Part shown: piece by piece, positions 34,701 to 49,700 of the stretch
Numbering within the stretch: the stretch's first letter is position 1
Layout: the number at the start of each line of letters is the position of its first letter
NCBI GenBank assembly: GCA_018822545.1
Contig: JAHJKA010000002.1
Location: 1-64,000, forward strand
DNA length: 64,000 bases
Source: Pseudomonadota bacterium
GTDB lineage: Bacteria > Desulfobacterota > Desulfobulbia > Desulfobulbales > SURF-16
Reading direction: 5' to 3'
The notes under the pieces: generated by a model
Told to the model about the DNA's origin: nothing
The model's database searches: none
What the model saw: the letters and a program-made list of their open reading frames with translations, nothing else
Position numbers and translations under genes: made by a program

Positions 34701-37700
34701 TTGACAATGGCGTTGACAAGTTTCGGGCCATAGAGGTTACTGATGTCATAGATTACAAGCTCATGACTTGAACCAACAGAACAGGCCGCATAGAGTTCGG
34801 AAACGGCCAGACTGTTTACCCCTGCTTCTAATCGCATCTCTGCCATGGTCACCGGAACGGCGCCATCAATGGTGGACGACAAGGTTACCCTATTGCTTGA
34901 CGTGCTTGAGGAGAGCAAAACATCCCCGGACCGTGCCATAAGGTTAAAGGATCCGTTCTGGATGGATTCAAACTCAACAACCATTTCATTATTGAAGACA
35001 GAGGCCGTTCTGACCTTCTGATCAATCGGCGCATTGGTGACTTCAATCGTGAGTGTGCCCAGCGTAAAGTCAGGCACCACAAATGACATGGTGTAAGCAT
35101 CTTCACGCACCACATCCTCAGCTGGTTTTCCGTTTATCAGGATTGAGGTTAGTGGTCCCAGGCCATAGCCCTTCACGCCGATGACTTCGCCGGCATTATA
35201 GAGGAACCGTGTGTCTCCAGACGCCAGGTTCGAAGTCTGCCTATTGTATTGGCCGATGTCCGTAATAGTTGGATCAGCGATAAATGTAAATCCTGCAGCC
35301 CTGAAGGTGCGTTGGCTGCCGTTAGAGACGGCCAGGCCGACAAGGCGGCTTTCAGTCAACGCAGAGCTGAACGACGGCAGGATAAATCTGAGCTCAGACT
35401 CTGTTTGACTTAGCATCAGATGGGCAGGAATTTCGACGCCTCCCACCTCAATCTGACTGTCGGTGCTAAAGCCGGCACCGGTGATAATGATTTCCTCGCC
35501 ACCACGCCAACTGCCGTAGGAGGGAAGGACGTTATCGATAACCGGCTCATAAAGTTCATCAGCAATAAACCTGAACCGGTAATCTCTCGGCAGATTCTGG
35601 TCATGAAGATCCTGCAGAGCCGTCGAAATACGAACCTGATACTCCTTGCTATGTTCGAAGGGGAAGAGAGGCCTGAATATCAGCTCGGTCCCCATATTGT
35701 TGATTGATGCCGAAACAATCCCTTCCACCGACTCGCCGGCGAGGGTGATGGTAAACAGATCTGCGCCAAACTCATCAATCTGGTAGGGGTCAAGAATTCG
35801 ATTGAACTGGACCTTCACAGGTTGATCAATCTGGAGCCGGGTGCGAGGCTGCGGAGTCTGAGAGACGATGGTCAGCTGGTTATTGGCAATGGTGTTGAGT
35901 GCTCCACCAAGAGAAACTCCCTCATTCACCAAAAATTCCAAGGGATTTTCTGCCGGGACTCCCCCATTGTCTACAAAGGCTGTGCCGGCATAGAGTGCGC
36001 CCCGACCAAAGGCAATGGCATCAATAGCACCGGTAATGGCAAAATAGTTCTTGAGCTCAACCTGCTCGCGGAACCTATTATCAAGCCAGCTTGAGATATC
36101 GAATATCTGGAGATCACCCTGCCCGGCGGCGACATACATGGTCTGGCCGTAGAGCAGGAGCTCGCCGGCAAACATGTCACCGCCCCTGAGCAAGTAGACA
36201 AGATTAAGCTCGGCTACCGCTTCACTCTCTCCATCAGGACGGAGTCCATAGGCGACAACGGTACCTCTGGAGCCCGTGGAAACAAGGAGAAGATTGTTAC
36301 GAATGATGAAGGAGGCAGGCGTAACCTCCTGATCGGTGAGATCCAGGGTGTCCACCCAATTGACCACCTGGTAGAGGCCATCCATCAGATCAATTGCTAC
36401 CAAGCGCGACTCGGATGGCAATGATACCCAAAGGCGGTCTTCGGCAAACCCCAATGTATCCGGTTGGCCACCCAGAACATCTGCCGGCAATGTAGCCAAG
36501 TGACGCAAGGAGCGGTCTTGCAGCAAGCGATAGATTACGATGCCATCATCCGTTGATACATAGACGATGTTATCTTTGACGGCCAGATGGTTACCGGTGG
36601 CAGGCAGGATGTGCTCCTCCAGGAGCAGAGGATCGGCCGCCAGGGTCACATCGAAATGATAGAGCCTATTGCCACCCATGAGGTAAAGCTCACGGTCCTC
36701 CAGGGCAATACTGCGGAAGCCATCTGGCGGCAAGGTGTCGTTATAGTGATAAGGCCATTCCTGATCGGCAATATGTTTCTTGATCAGTATAGGATGGACA
36801 GGGTCGGAAATATCAGAGATGACCAGCTGGGCCTGGGAAGAGGTTAATGTCCCCCCACTTCGTCCATCTCGATAAACCACATCATAGCTGCCACCGGTGA
36901 CGGCATAGAGAATCTGATCCCGAACCACTATTCCGGTCACCGGACTGGAACGGTGACCGTCCTGTGATAAATTAACAGAGCCGGTTTCCTTATTTGCATA
37001 AAAATAGGCATCTTTCAGGACGCTTTCTTCACCCGGAAAGAGGGCACTGCTGACAGAGACATCGGTGTAGCCGAAGCTACCGGCCGGTGTCCGTACTTCC
37101 AGGCGGCTTGAGTTCAGTAATCGCAAGTCACCGGCGATGGTTCCGCCAAATTTGACTATCACGTGGTTATTAAAGCCCACGCCATAGAGAGTAATAGTCT
37201 TGCCGCCCTCGGGTGGGCCGCGAACTTGGTCAAGATCCTGCAGGATAACCCGCGGCTGGACAACAATGGCTCCAGCCAAGGTGGCCGGAATACCGTTCCT
37301 GATCACCTTTACGGTGAGTGCTGCCGCATCAAGGGCCACGGCAACTTCAGGCAGGTCTACTTTAATACCTGTGTCGCTCAGTTCGAGGATATTGCCTGAC
37401 GGTACCACCGTATCGCCAACAATAATCTCAAGATCCGCAACCTCAGTCCCAAATCCTGCACCGCTGATCAAGGCAAACTCAGAGCCGTCAGCGTGGAAAT
37501 AATGACTTACAGGTACTCCATCAACCAAACGGCGGACGTTATCAATACCCGGCTGCTCCCCAGCCAGCAGGCTGTAGTTCACCTCTACAGCACGAACAAG
37601 GGGATGGCCGTTAAGGGCCTTGAAATCCGTAGAAATTCCAAGGGAAATCGCCCCCACATAATTTAAGGCTTCGGCAAAATGGATATCGACATAGCCGCCG

Positions 37701-40700
37701 GCCAGGGTATTGATGCCTTCCAGGGTATACGCTTCAACTGGTAAGGGGTCGCCATTGACATCTGAGAGGGTGATTCCAACCTTGACGAGTTCGGGCTCAG
37801 TATTCATCAATTGATTAAACTGAACCCTGACCGTTGCTCCTCCTGTTAAGACCGCCCCAGGGGCCGGACTGATACCGGTGACTGCCAGATCAGGGGTAGG
37901 TGTGTCCTTCACCCCCTGACCGGTAGCCAGGAACACGGCGCCTTGATTTAAGGCAAGCTCAGAGCCATTGCCCCGGGCCTGCCAGTAGACAGTCTCGTAC
38001 TCGCCTTGACCATTGTCCTGGAGAATGAGATATTCATCTGCAGCAGTCAGGGCTATCTGACCATACTGCACCAACATTGAGACATCAGCCAGGTCACCGA
38101 CCATCTTGCCACGATCAATGGCCTGAATAGTATAGGTCGGCTGGTCATCAAGATTATCAAGAACAACCAGATGCAACTCCCCTTGTCTATTCAGCAGGAC
38201 GTAGAGCAGATCACCCTGCCATTGAATATCCACCGGTTGGCCGATTATCTCGTCATCGCCAAAGACAAAGGTGCCATATTTAAGGGGTTGATCCAGTTCA
38301 GGGTCATCGACGTCAAAGAAACGGATGAAACCGCCACCGAGAGGATCTGCCACAGCCATGGCCAAGACGCCTCTATTTCTATTGAGATCTACATCCGTGG
38401 CTGTATGCCCGGGGACACCAAAATTACCTAGGACATGGGGCTGCTCCAGATCATTAATATCAACAACAACCAATCCATCGCTACCGCTAGCCAAATAGAC
38501 CACATTCTTGTTGGTTACCAGACCGGTTACCGGCTGGTCGGTCCGGACCTGGGCCAGCCTGATTGGCCGATCCCAAATGGCGATATCGTAAATTTCCAGA
38601 CCACTTGTCATTTGGAAACGGTTATCAACGCTCGGTGCTGATCCCCCTTTGACGCCGACAAACAGGGTGTCTGCACGGGTCTCCATGGCACCCACTTCCA
38701 GGGGCGGATAATTAGGCAGATCAATGCCCCGACCGGCAGACATGGTATAGGAGAAGTGGCCGACAAAGACCTCTTTGCCGGCCATGCTGAGATAGACCTC
38801 ATAGAGATCCGGGTATTCCACACCCGGCAACATGAACCGAAATGATGTCATGTCCATAACATCATCACGCAAATGGGGCGCAAAGATGCCGTCGGCGACT
38901 TCAAAGGTGCGGATTTCACGACCATGCCGTGAGCGCAGAATTACCTTGGCCCCCGGCAAAATGGCCGGACGGTTGGCGGTGATATAGACATTCGGGCCAC
39001 CAAGCTCGGGGCCAGACTCAGGACTGAGACTGAACTCGGTAAGGGCTAACTCTTCGCCGACAATGATGGAGCCTGGCATCCTGGCCACCAATTCACGGTC
39101 AATCACGCGCAGGTGGTGTTGGCCAGGCTCAAGATTGAGCATATCCAACGCACCGGCAGGCAGTTTCAAGGTGTTTGCGTCGAAAATCTCCGGAACAAGT
39201 TCAAAATAATCAATCATGACCCGCAGATGGTCATCATTTTCAAAACCGACACCGGTGATGGTCATCTCGGCATTTTCGCCGCGATGGAAGAGCCCGCCGA
39301 TTACCTCATGGATTACCGGCCGCACTGCTCCTGCGGATGCCGACTGCACCGTTCCCGTGAAGGGAGCCCATAACTCACCCCCCCGCAAGTTTCTGGCATC
39401 AGTTACATGGATCTCATACTCGACATGCTCTTCGCGGGCAAAGATCACCTGGAAGCGTTGGGCCGCGCCCTCTTCCTCTTCAAGAGGCTGGACAGTCGTG
39501 TCAATTTCCTCACCGGTATCACGGCGCTTGACCGAGACATTGCCAGGGGCAACCACCGACTCAACAGTGACATACTCATTAAAGGCAATCTCATAGACCT
39601 CATTGTCGGCAATGGTGCCTCCCTCAGGAATGGATCTTTCAGCCACTACCACCCCGGGAAGCTCAAAGACCTGCATGCCTTTCCCTTCAGAAACGGTAAT
39701 CAACCGTTCCTTGAAATAATCAGCCGACTGCATTGTCTCTTTATTACCGGCGGATATGATATGGGGCGCAAGAGGGTCACTGATATCAACAATAATGACG
39801 CCACCAGAGCCAGCAGAAACAAAGAGTGTCGAGCCTAGAAGGCGTAGTTGTTTGGCGCCCGGGCTATTAGGTTGCAGATTATCAAAAGAAATTCGAACCC
39901 TGTCCTGATCCGGCCTTTCCTTCTTGACGATTTCGACGCCATCTTGGCCCAATGCGGCAATGAGATAGTCGCCATAATCTACCAGATCACGAACGGTATT
40001 TTCAAAAACGATGGAGCGGCTGATCGCCGTGTCATAGAGATTGAGGCCATAGACGGTATCATTCTCGGTGTCTTCAGGATAGGTGGCGGATAACGGCCGC
40101 CCATTTGGACACGGATTCCAGCCCACAACACCTTGCTTGCCGGCGGCATAGAGCCAATCACCGCTGTTAATAACCACACCGCCGCCACGCTGGGGTGAAC
40201 CATACATATCTTGGAGGACGCCAAAAGAGACCGGATCATCACGATCAAGATAGCTGACCTGTTCCACCTGCCCCTCAGAGCTTCCGCCAACACAATAGGA
40301 ACATGATTGTGTCGGAATCCTACAACTTGGCGACAACTTGGCTCTCGCTACATAGGCGACATAGCCACTCTTTACCACGTCGGTCACATGGAGGGAGGTC
40401 TCTTGATCAAGGACCTGGGTGATGACCTGCAGACCATTCTGCTCATCGAGATTGAGAACTGAAATGCCGCCGGAGCCTGAAGCGACGTAGAGACGTTTGC
40501 GCAGAACGCCATCATCCATCTCCTCAATGGGGAAGGTGCGAATGGAGTCAAAGCCCATGGGCAGGATGTAGTCACCAAGCTTGGCAAACTCCTGCATCTC
40601 CGCCTCGGTGAGGCCATCATCACTCATCAGGTCTTTAAAAGCCAAGGCCTGATACTTTAAATATCTGGCGATATCTGTCCGACCCTTATCACCGCTTGGC

Positions 40701-43700
40701 AAGGCTGGTGAGCCACCCACAAGGAGGGGCTGGGTTGGCTCCTGAACATCGAAGGACGCCGCCCTGATCGATTCCGGCAACTCCTGGCCCAGGAAGGTTT
40801 GAACAGATCTATTATTGACGAAATAACCGCCATTGGTGATTGCCACCCCGGTTTCCTGGTCTACCCAGACATCGTTGGGCGCGAACTCGACACTCTGACT
40901 GCCGAGCATTTTCAGGCCGTGCCCGAAGCCGGCATCGCCTGTCAGCACGGTTTCGTTATCATAGCGGTCTTGCCCCCAGACATCATTCTTGCCGACCCTG
41001 CCGCCTGGTGTGGTGATGATCATTTTTTCGGTGGAAAGAACACGAACGGAGGCAACCGGTACTCCACCGATGCGAAGCTTCAGGCCTTCCATAACCGTAT
41101 TGCCAGGCTCAAAGCCACGACCATGAATGGTCACTTGGGTATCGCCTGTCCACGGACCCCAGCCAGGTTCTAACGAGGTAAATTCAATGGGGGTATCCAC
41201 CATGATACCACCCGTCAAAATAAGCTTTTCCCAAATCCCTGCTTTTTCCAAGGCCAGCACGACATCATACTGGCCTTCTCGGTAAAGAGGCGGCACTGTC
41301 GCCGTTATAATTGCCGCCCGTTCAACCTCATCATTGGACTCTATGGACTTGATGATCGATTCGACATCACTCAGATAGACCTTGACGCGGGATGGGTCGG
41401 TTGGGATACCAAGACCTGAGATGGTTATCTGGGCACTGCGACCAGTGGGAATTCGCCGTGGAACTACCGCTTCAAAACTGAGGATGTCAGGTCGATCACC
41501 ACGATAGGTGAGGGCAAAACGCTGTGTTTTCCGCAAGGTATAAAGATCAATGTGAACCGTTTCGCTGATCGGCTTAATCGACTTTACTCCGGCCTGGGCC
41601 TCAACATGGAGAATATCCCCCACTGTAAGGCCATGACCTGGCAGGATGGTCAGAATCGCATCGTTGTTAATTATTTCAACTTCGGCGGCAAGAGGCTTGC
41701 CATCCGGGCCAAAAACCTTGAAACGATCAAGATTGGCAGTCCAGAAGTCTATGGCCTTATTGAAACGGAGCCAGATTGTCAGGGTGCCTTCGGCATCAAA
41801 ATCCAGAATGCCGCTTTGCGGGTCATGGCGAAATACTTTGAGGACTACGTCTGGAATAACGTGGACAGCGCCTGAGCCACCGGCAATGGCAGAATAGTTA
41901 TGGGCAAGAACAGTCCATACCTGATTCCCTGCAACAGACTCCATACCCTCTGAAATCATCGGTTTGAAGGGATCGGTCACGTCCACGGTGAGCACTCCGT
42001 CAGCACCCATACCCAGATAGGCCGTATTCCCATTCACATCAATATCATAGACATATCCGACATCATTGACCCTGGAGAGAATGGCCGGATTTTCAGGATC
42101 ACTGATATCGACAATCACCAGACCATTAGAGCCAGCCGAGAGATAGGCCTTCGTGCCAACCACCTTTACTCTGCTGGCCGGAACTTCAATGGTACTGACA
42201 ACCTCAAAACCACTGAGGGCACTGTGACGAATAAGGTACATGGCCCCGGTGGAGCTATCCAACTCATTCTCCATTTTATTGTAGGTGAAATCAAATTCAC
42301 CAGCGACAACCGCATAGAGATCAGGCTCACCCGGCTCGGTGGTAATTCGAGTCACATCAAGGGCTTGATGGCCATTTGGCAAGGTAAAATGACTGGTCAG
42401 ATAGGTCTTAGTAGGCAGGTGAATATCAACGATACCCAAGCCCTTATTACCCATGGCAATAACAGCGCTGCTGTTTTTCACCTCGATACCGCGCGCCAGG
42501 TTTGAGAACAACGGCAATTGGGAAAGAATCGTACTGTTGCCCATATTCATGGCATCAAAACTGATGACAAAAAAGGCGGATTTATCATCAGTGCCAGGCC
42601 TGGTCGCGCTTACCAGAACCCGATCTGTGCCGCGCTCAAAGAATGTGGCGACCCCGGTCGCCAGATAGCCACCAGGCAATTTGACCTGGGCAAGAATTCG
42701 ATCATCAATGCCATCATCATTCAAGTCAACGGTCCTTAAAAGATCATCCTCATTCAGTGCCGTTTCACCATTGGTGAATGCGGAGGCGTCAATATTATAA
42801 ATGCCAACCATACCTCCCTGACCCGTTACCAGGTAGGTGCCGGTAGGATCAAGAACCATATCATAGACTCCACCGGCCGGTATACTCGACTGAATCGGCT
42901 GCAGATAGTCATAGGCATCTTCCAGCACCTCCGACTGACCGTTATCAAGGCTGACACGGACATCAGCCCTGCCGATCCGGCCTGGTGGGGTAATGACCTC
43001 GATGGTTTCAGGGTCAAGAACCTTGATGCCTTCTTCCTGGGCTGGCAACTCACCAAAGAAGATACTTACCCGGGCCGATCCAGGTCGAAAGCCAAGGCCT
43101 TTTATGGTGACGGTGGTGCCACCATTTAATGAGCCTTGGCGCGGACTCATCTCTTTTAACACCAAGGGCTCAACATACTGGACAGCGCCCAGAACTTTAT
43201 CAGAACCTCCGTTATCGTTGACCACCCGTAGCTCAGCAGGCCCTGCGACATTTTCAGGGACATCAAGATAGAATCGCTGGCCGCCATTGGCGAGGTCCAC
43301 GGGAATCAAGGTTTGTGATTGTGGGGCAACTATGCCAGCAATGGTGAAAACCGGATTGGCCGGATTAAGGATGTCCACCGCCAGAGTGCCACCGGTAGTC
43401 GTCATAATGGGCGGATCAACATTGAGAATTTGGGGTGCAAGGCTGTTGTCTATGGCTGTTTTGAATTCAATTACATGATCGAACAAACCAACGGTTCTTC
43501 TACTGCCAGGATCATCTGTTGCCGAGAGTTTGAGACGGTAAGTCTCAGAGGGTAACAATTCGGCATGGGGGACAACCTTCATTTTTCGACTGTCATCAGT
43601 ATTGATCTGCAAATCAAACGCAACAAGCTCACCATCTTCAGCACCTGTGACTCGCTGCACCTCAATAAATTGCTGCAGGTATTGGCCTGGATCATCCCCA

Positions 43701-46700
43701 TCAGGTACTTGGGGAGCGATGGTAAAGGCAAGCTCAAGCTCACTGTTTGGCGGTACAGCAGTAGCTCCATGTCCTGGATTTGACCAGGCCAGGTCTGAAA
43801 CCATGGTATCAATCATGCGCAAACGTCTATCAGTCTGCGCCATCAACACACCATCATCGGTCAGAATTGAGGTACTCCCCTTCTCTCTACCGCCTTCTCC
43901 TTTTTGATAAATAACATCAAGCAGACGAATGGCATCGGGGTGGGAAATATCAAAGAGCGGCCAATACCATGGTCCAAAATCACTATTTTGTAGATATGCC
44001 CCAGCAATAGAGGTCTGGCCAAAGACATCTATAAGACCTCCTGACACTGAAAAGCCATGGCTGTCATAGCTGCCGACCTGGCGAATATGATAGGGGTTAT
44101 CCGCATCATAGATATCAAAATGAAGCCCGCCCTGCGATCGAACAAGCATTTTCCCATTCTTCAGGGGAAGGGAAGGTCCGATTCTACTAGCTTGTCCCAC
44201 TTGAGGCAGAGATGGCCTACTGGCATCCAATATAAATCTGTGGCCAGTGGGAGGGCTGACATGCAGTTCGTCGCCGACAAACTCCAATAAAGTTTTACCG
44301 TTCGGAACCATTTTGTCAGGTGCAGGGATAAATGAAGCCCTGCTGCCATCGATTCGTCCTTCTTTGACAAAACGGATAAGCGATGGCTTCTTGGGATCGG
44401 CAATGCTAATTACCGCCATGCCATCGTGTTGACTGGAAACAAAGAGGAGATGATCCTTTACAACAATTGATGTCGGTGCCTCTTCAAAGTTCAGAGGTAA
44501 GGCGTAGATAATATCCCTGTCCTTACTTTCTGGCTGTTCAACACCGCCCTCACCCGGCATCCGATCTTCCCGATCATAGACCAATAACCAATTGCGATCC
44601 TCATAGGGCACATCAACATGTGGGAAATGCTCACCTTCGGCTGTGACATAGAGATGTTTATCACCCAAAGCCATGGTTTTCGGAACCAGAGCCTGAGGCA
44701 GGTTGTAATAGCCCAGGCCATGCATTGGTGCGGCATTTTCAAGGTCATCGCGACGATAATGAACCAGGGAGATCCAGCCAGGCTGGATGATTTGATAGAA
44801 TGCCTCCAGACTCTCTGCAAGACCAGGATTTCTTCTGTTAAAATCCCCCTTACCCAAGACATAGACCAATCCCATTTCGGCATCAACTGCCATATCGACC
44901 ATCAAACCAGGCGGCAGTTTCAGGGTATCTGGAATATAATTTTCCGTGAAGACATCTAATTCCAACTGGCGATTGACATGCATGTGGCCATAGAAAAGGG
45001 CTTGCGGCAGTAAAAAGCGGCGGCCCTGATCATCAAAAATCTCCACATCAACAAAACCACGATAATTTTCCCCAAAATCAGGAACAATCCATTCCATCTT
45101 CTCGGCGCTGTAGAGACGGAGCCTTTTACCAGTATCGGTTACCCTATCTTCAATTGCCGTATCCGGCCTGCCACTCTGATAGGCCCGCATGGTGATCTTA
45201 TCATTGAAGCCATAACCCACGACTTCGACCACATCGCCTTCACCGGCTTGGGAAATCCTCACCACGGCAGGATTAATAAAGGAAATCTTTAACTGGTCTA
45301 CATAGGTGAAGGCGCCGATGACGGTGTCGGCAAGGCCATTCTCATGGACAACCCGAACTGCTGCCGGTCCTTTATAGTTTGGAACGGTTCTGGCAATAAT
45401 TCTGTCGTACAGTTCGCCGCTCTCCGCCATGGGGATAACATCCTGAACGACCAATTGTTGGCCGCCAAGATAGAAGGCGGGATTATCGCCAAAATTAAAT
45501 CCGGTTACTGATATTTCGGTATTCCCCTCAATGGACCCCGTAGCAGGTTCTACAGAATAGATGTCCGGACCTTCCTCGGCTCCTGCACCAGAAGTATAGA
45601 AGTCAAAGGTAAAATCATTCTTGAGACCTTGGCCTGAAATCGGGGTAAGTCCCCCTTTAACCGTAATGAAATACTGTGAATTTTCGTTGAGCTCGACTCC
45701 GGCTTTAAGGCGTATCTCGATGAAACGCTTGGAGTCTTCACCATCGCGTTGGACAAAGGTGATCTCAAAAAGGTCAGTGACATCCTGGCCGAATCGAGGA
45801 TCAGCACTTAATTCGTGGATAACGATATATTCTGACAAGTCGATGTCTTGCGGAAGGACGCCGGACAACTCAATAACAGCAGAGCCAAATCCTGTCGACC
45901 AGTCCCCTTGATTCATTTCTGGGGTATGACTCAGGACTGTCAGGCTAGGCATCTCATAACGGACAATACCCTGTTTTGCTCCAGCAACCTGCAAGCCACC
46001 ACGGGCCAAACTAAGGCCGCGCGGCGCAAAGTCGGCGGCCGTCGGATCTCTATGAAGAATTGCAGGCGTCGTGATATCCTGCACAGAGCCATCATCAATA
46101 ACGGCGAGCAAATCGACAATTTCAATTAACGACTGGGCAGGTTTATCTTCCTGGTCGGAATAATGGACAGTGGCATAAGCCTTGCCGCCGGCCACAATGA
46201 CGTCATAAACACCGTCAGCAACAAGATCCTTTCTGGCGGGCTTTAATTCAATGGTCCGTTCCAAAAAGGGGTGATATGGATCTTGGATATCAATAATATT
46301 GATTTGCGAGACAAAACCATCGCCCGCCATATCGGCGACATACACCTTATCACCCTCGACAAAAAGACGGTTGGCAACTCCTAAGGTATCGAGTTTCGCG
46401 ACGATTGGCAGGGACGGATCCATGATGTTGGCAATGACCAGGCCTTCATGGGAAGCGGCAATCAGGGCAAACTCGTCCTTGATCTGCACATCTCTGGCGT
46501 AGCCATTGGGCTTGATGTAACCCACATGATAGGGGGCGCCAAGCTCTGAGATGTCGACAACCTGGACACCGCCATTACCATTGGCCACCAAGACCAGATC
46601 ATCCTGCCTGGCCAAACCATAAACGGTTGGATACGGCATATCAATGCGGCCCTTGAGGAGGTACGGTAGGCCGAATTGACCATCGCCATTGACCACATTA

Positions 46701-49700
46701 TAAATCAGCAACTCACCATTGCTGTTTTCAAGATAAACCCCACCTGTGTCTGGGTCTTGCTTGATCGAGGCGTATAGATCCCCGGGAAAGTCCGTTAGCG
46801 TTTCCTTCTGAAAATCGGTGAAGGGAGCCAGGGTTCCTGTTTTCGAAACCAGGACGAAATCGGCATCCGCATGGATATCGGTGATGGTGCCGAGAAAGAT
46901 CTCGGCCGCGCCGGTGAGCAGTTCAGAGTAGAGGTAATACTTGCCATCACCACTATCCTCACTCGGCTCATTCGTTTCATCCGCGATGAAAAGACCAGTG
47001 AAGCCTAATGATCCATAAGCGGCATTCGTGGAATCAAAATATGTTGCATTACCAATGTCTGGCTCAAAACGGAGGGGGTCAAGGGTTGCCCATGATGCAA
47101 CAAAGGCCCCGGTCCGCTCAGTACTCTGAAACTGATCAATAGCCGTATAATAAACAGATTCTGCATAATCTGTTCTATCAGGGCTGGGGAGAATAAAACG
47201 TTGCTCACTGATTGGTAAGCCAATCTCGTGTGATGTTTCCTCGTCGACCGTATGGTTAGGCGTCACGACCCTGGTCACGGTCCTGACCCGTTCAAGACCA
47301 TTGCCGCGGCTGAAGATATCCCCGTTAGCAAGTTGACCGCGGTAAATGTAGTAAAAGTTGTCAGGATCGCTCTGGTACTCACCGGGCACGCCATCATTAC
47401 GGATCAATTCAATCTCTTGCTCCGCAAGGGCCTGCCATTCTCCCGTCTCAGGGTCAAGGGTCTCCCTGATGAAATTCATGTAGACCCGGCGATCGTCCTC
47501 TGAGCCCAAGTCACTGACGCCAACGATGGCTTCAACCTGATCGCCAGCGGTAATAACGTCATTATCAATGGGTGACAGTACCGCAATCTTAGGGGCAACC
47601 GTATCTTCTATCTTACCCACTCTGACGGTCTGCGTTCTCCCGGCATGCCCCATAACATCATAGGCGACGGCATAAATCACAAAACCTTTGGCCTCTTCAG
47701 GCGGCGTAATCAGGGCGCGATAGATATGCTCCATGGCCGCTGCGCCACTTATATCCGAGTAGGAATTATATTCAGTCTGGATGGGTACATCATTGACGTA
47801 AAAGACAACCCTGTCGACACCGTCAGCACCGAGATCATCGAGTACCTCAACAAAAATTTCAATATCCTGACCGTCGATAATGACTGACTCGTCATTATCA
47901 GGCTTGGTTATCTTTGCTGTAGGAGGCTCATCAGCCTTGATGGTAAGATTGCGCGCCGCAGAAAGGGGCGAGATGTATCCATCAACATCGGTCGCCTCAG
48001 CGTTGAAGCTCACCACTTCGCCGACCCGGCCAACCGGAATCTTGACATGGAACTGAAATGGTGCGGCCTCATCTTGACCAACAAGCTCATACTCAAGCTT
48101 GTCTGCTGGGCCAGTGGCCATGTAGAGTCTGGCGCTACCTACCCCAACTTCAGGATCTGCGGCTATGATATTGACAACGACTCCGCGGCCTTCAGTAATT
48201 TCGCTCAGAGTCTCGCCCAAGTTATAGCCCCTGAAATCAAGGATCTGAATCTTCTTCACCTCGGGCGGCAAATTGCGCCTAAGGGTAACCGGCCGCTGAT
48301 CAACACTTCGATTACCTGCACCATCTCTCGCTTCAACCTGTAACTGCATGGACAAGTTGAGCATATCTTCAGGGGCGTTTTCGATATAATCACTGATCCG
48401 TTTTAAGGCTATGGTGCCTATATAAGGCGGATCAAGCATCAAGCGGCGGGCGACTTCCTCAGTTGCTTCAAAAACGCCATCCTGGTTCTTGTCGACAAAC
48501 AGCGCAACCTGAACCGTACTTACCCTGACATTATCCGTTACCTCAGCCGCAAATTGAAGCACTCTCTTTTCAACAACGGCAGCGCCTTGTTCAGGTGGGG
48601 ATTTGATAACAATGAGAGGGGCATCGCTATCTTTTCCAACACGTACTGTGGTCGGATTCAGGGTATACGCTGTTCGCGCCACACCCTGATAACGCAACTC
48701 TGTTGCGCTGGCTGTTAAAGTGAGATCCTTATTGGCCTGACCATATGGAATTTCTACGAGGAACTCGTAGGGAAAAGAGGTATCAGTGAATGATCTGTCA
48801 CCTGTTATAAGCCCTGCGACATTAAGCACCATTCTATCCAGGCCAAGATCATCCACGCCGTTGACCTGAACCAGCAGATAATCGCCTTCAATAACTTCAC
48901 TGTTATCCACAGGGAGTCCTATGGCAACAACAGGGGCCTGGTCTTCGACGATTTCAACAGTTATTGTTTCTTCGGCACGATGCTTATCCAAGTCTCCAAC
49001 CTTGACACCATAGGTATCAACGGCCTCAACATGGAGGGTGAGCTTGTTGTTGGCTGCAACATTTTTATCATAGACAGGGACATCGACCATGAACTGATAG
49101 GGTGGTTGTCTTAAGAGCAGGTTGAAAACTTCCGCTCCATTTTCGCCATGGGTGGCGACGAGCCGCAAAGAATCAATACCAACGTCATCAAAGGCGTTCA
49201 CATTGACGGCCAACTTGCCGCCTTCTACTATTTTCTGGCCTGGAACAGGATAAACAAAATCAACTACCGGTCTTTCATCGACGCGCACCCGATAACTCAC
49301 CTCGCGAGTACGGATATTTCCACCGGCATCACTGGCCTCGACCTTGACCCAGACATCACATAATATATCCCCTGTAAGGTTAAAATCTGGGAACTCTGCA
49401 CTGACCAATTTTGCAATTTCAGGGATGGTATCAACATGAATGAGTTGTTTAAACTCGGGGGTGTCGATATTAAGAGTGGTGATCGGCTCGAAGTCTTCCC
49501 CCTCGATTCCCTCAATCCGCCGGATAGGCGCTTTATATTCGGTCTTGTAGTATTGGCCACCGGCATCGCGCGCGCCAAAGGCGATATATGCTTCCATGCG
49601 CTCGACTTTGACATTATCGTAGCCACGGAAGCCCAAGGTGAAATCCGTTGATTCATGAGGACCAAAACTCACACCGGGCTGAGTAATGGCAACCTCTGGA

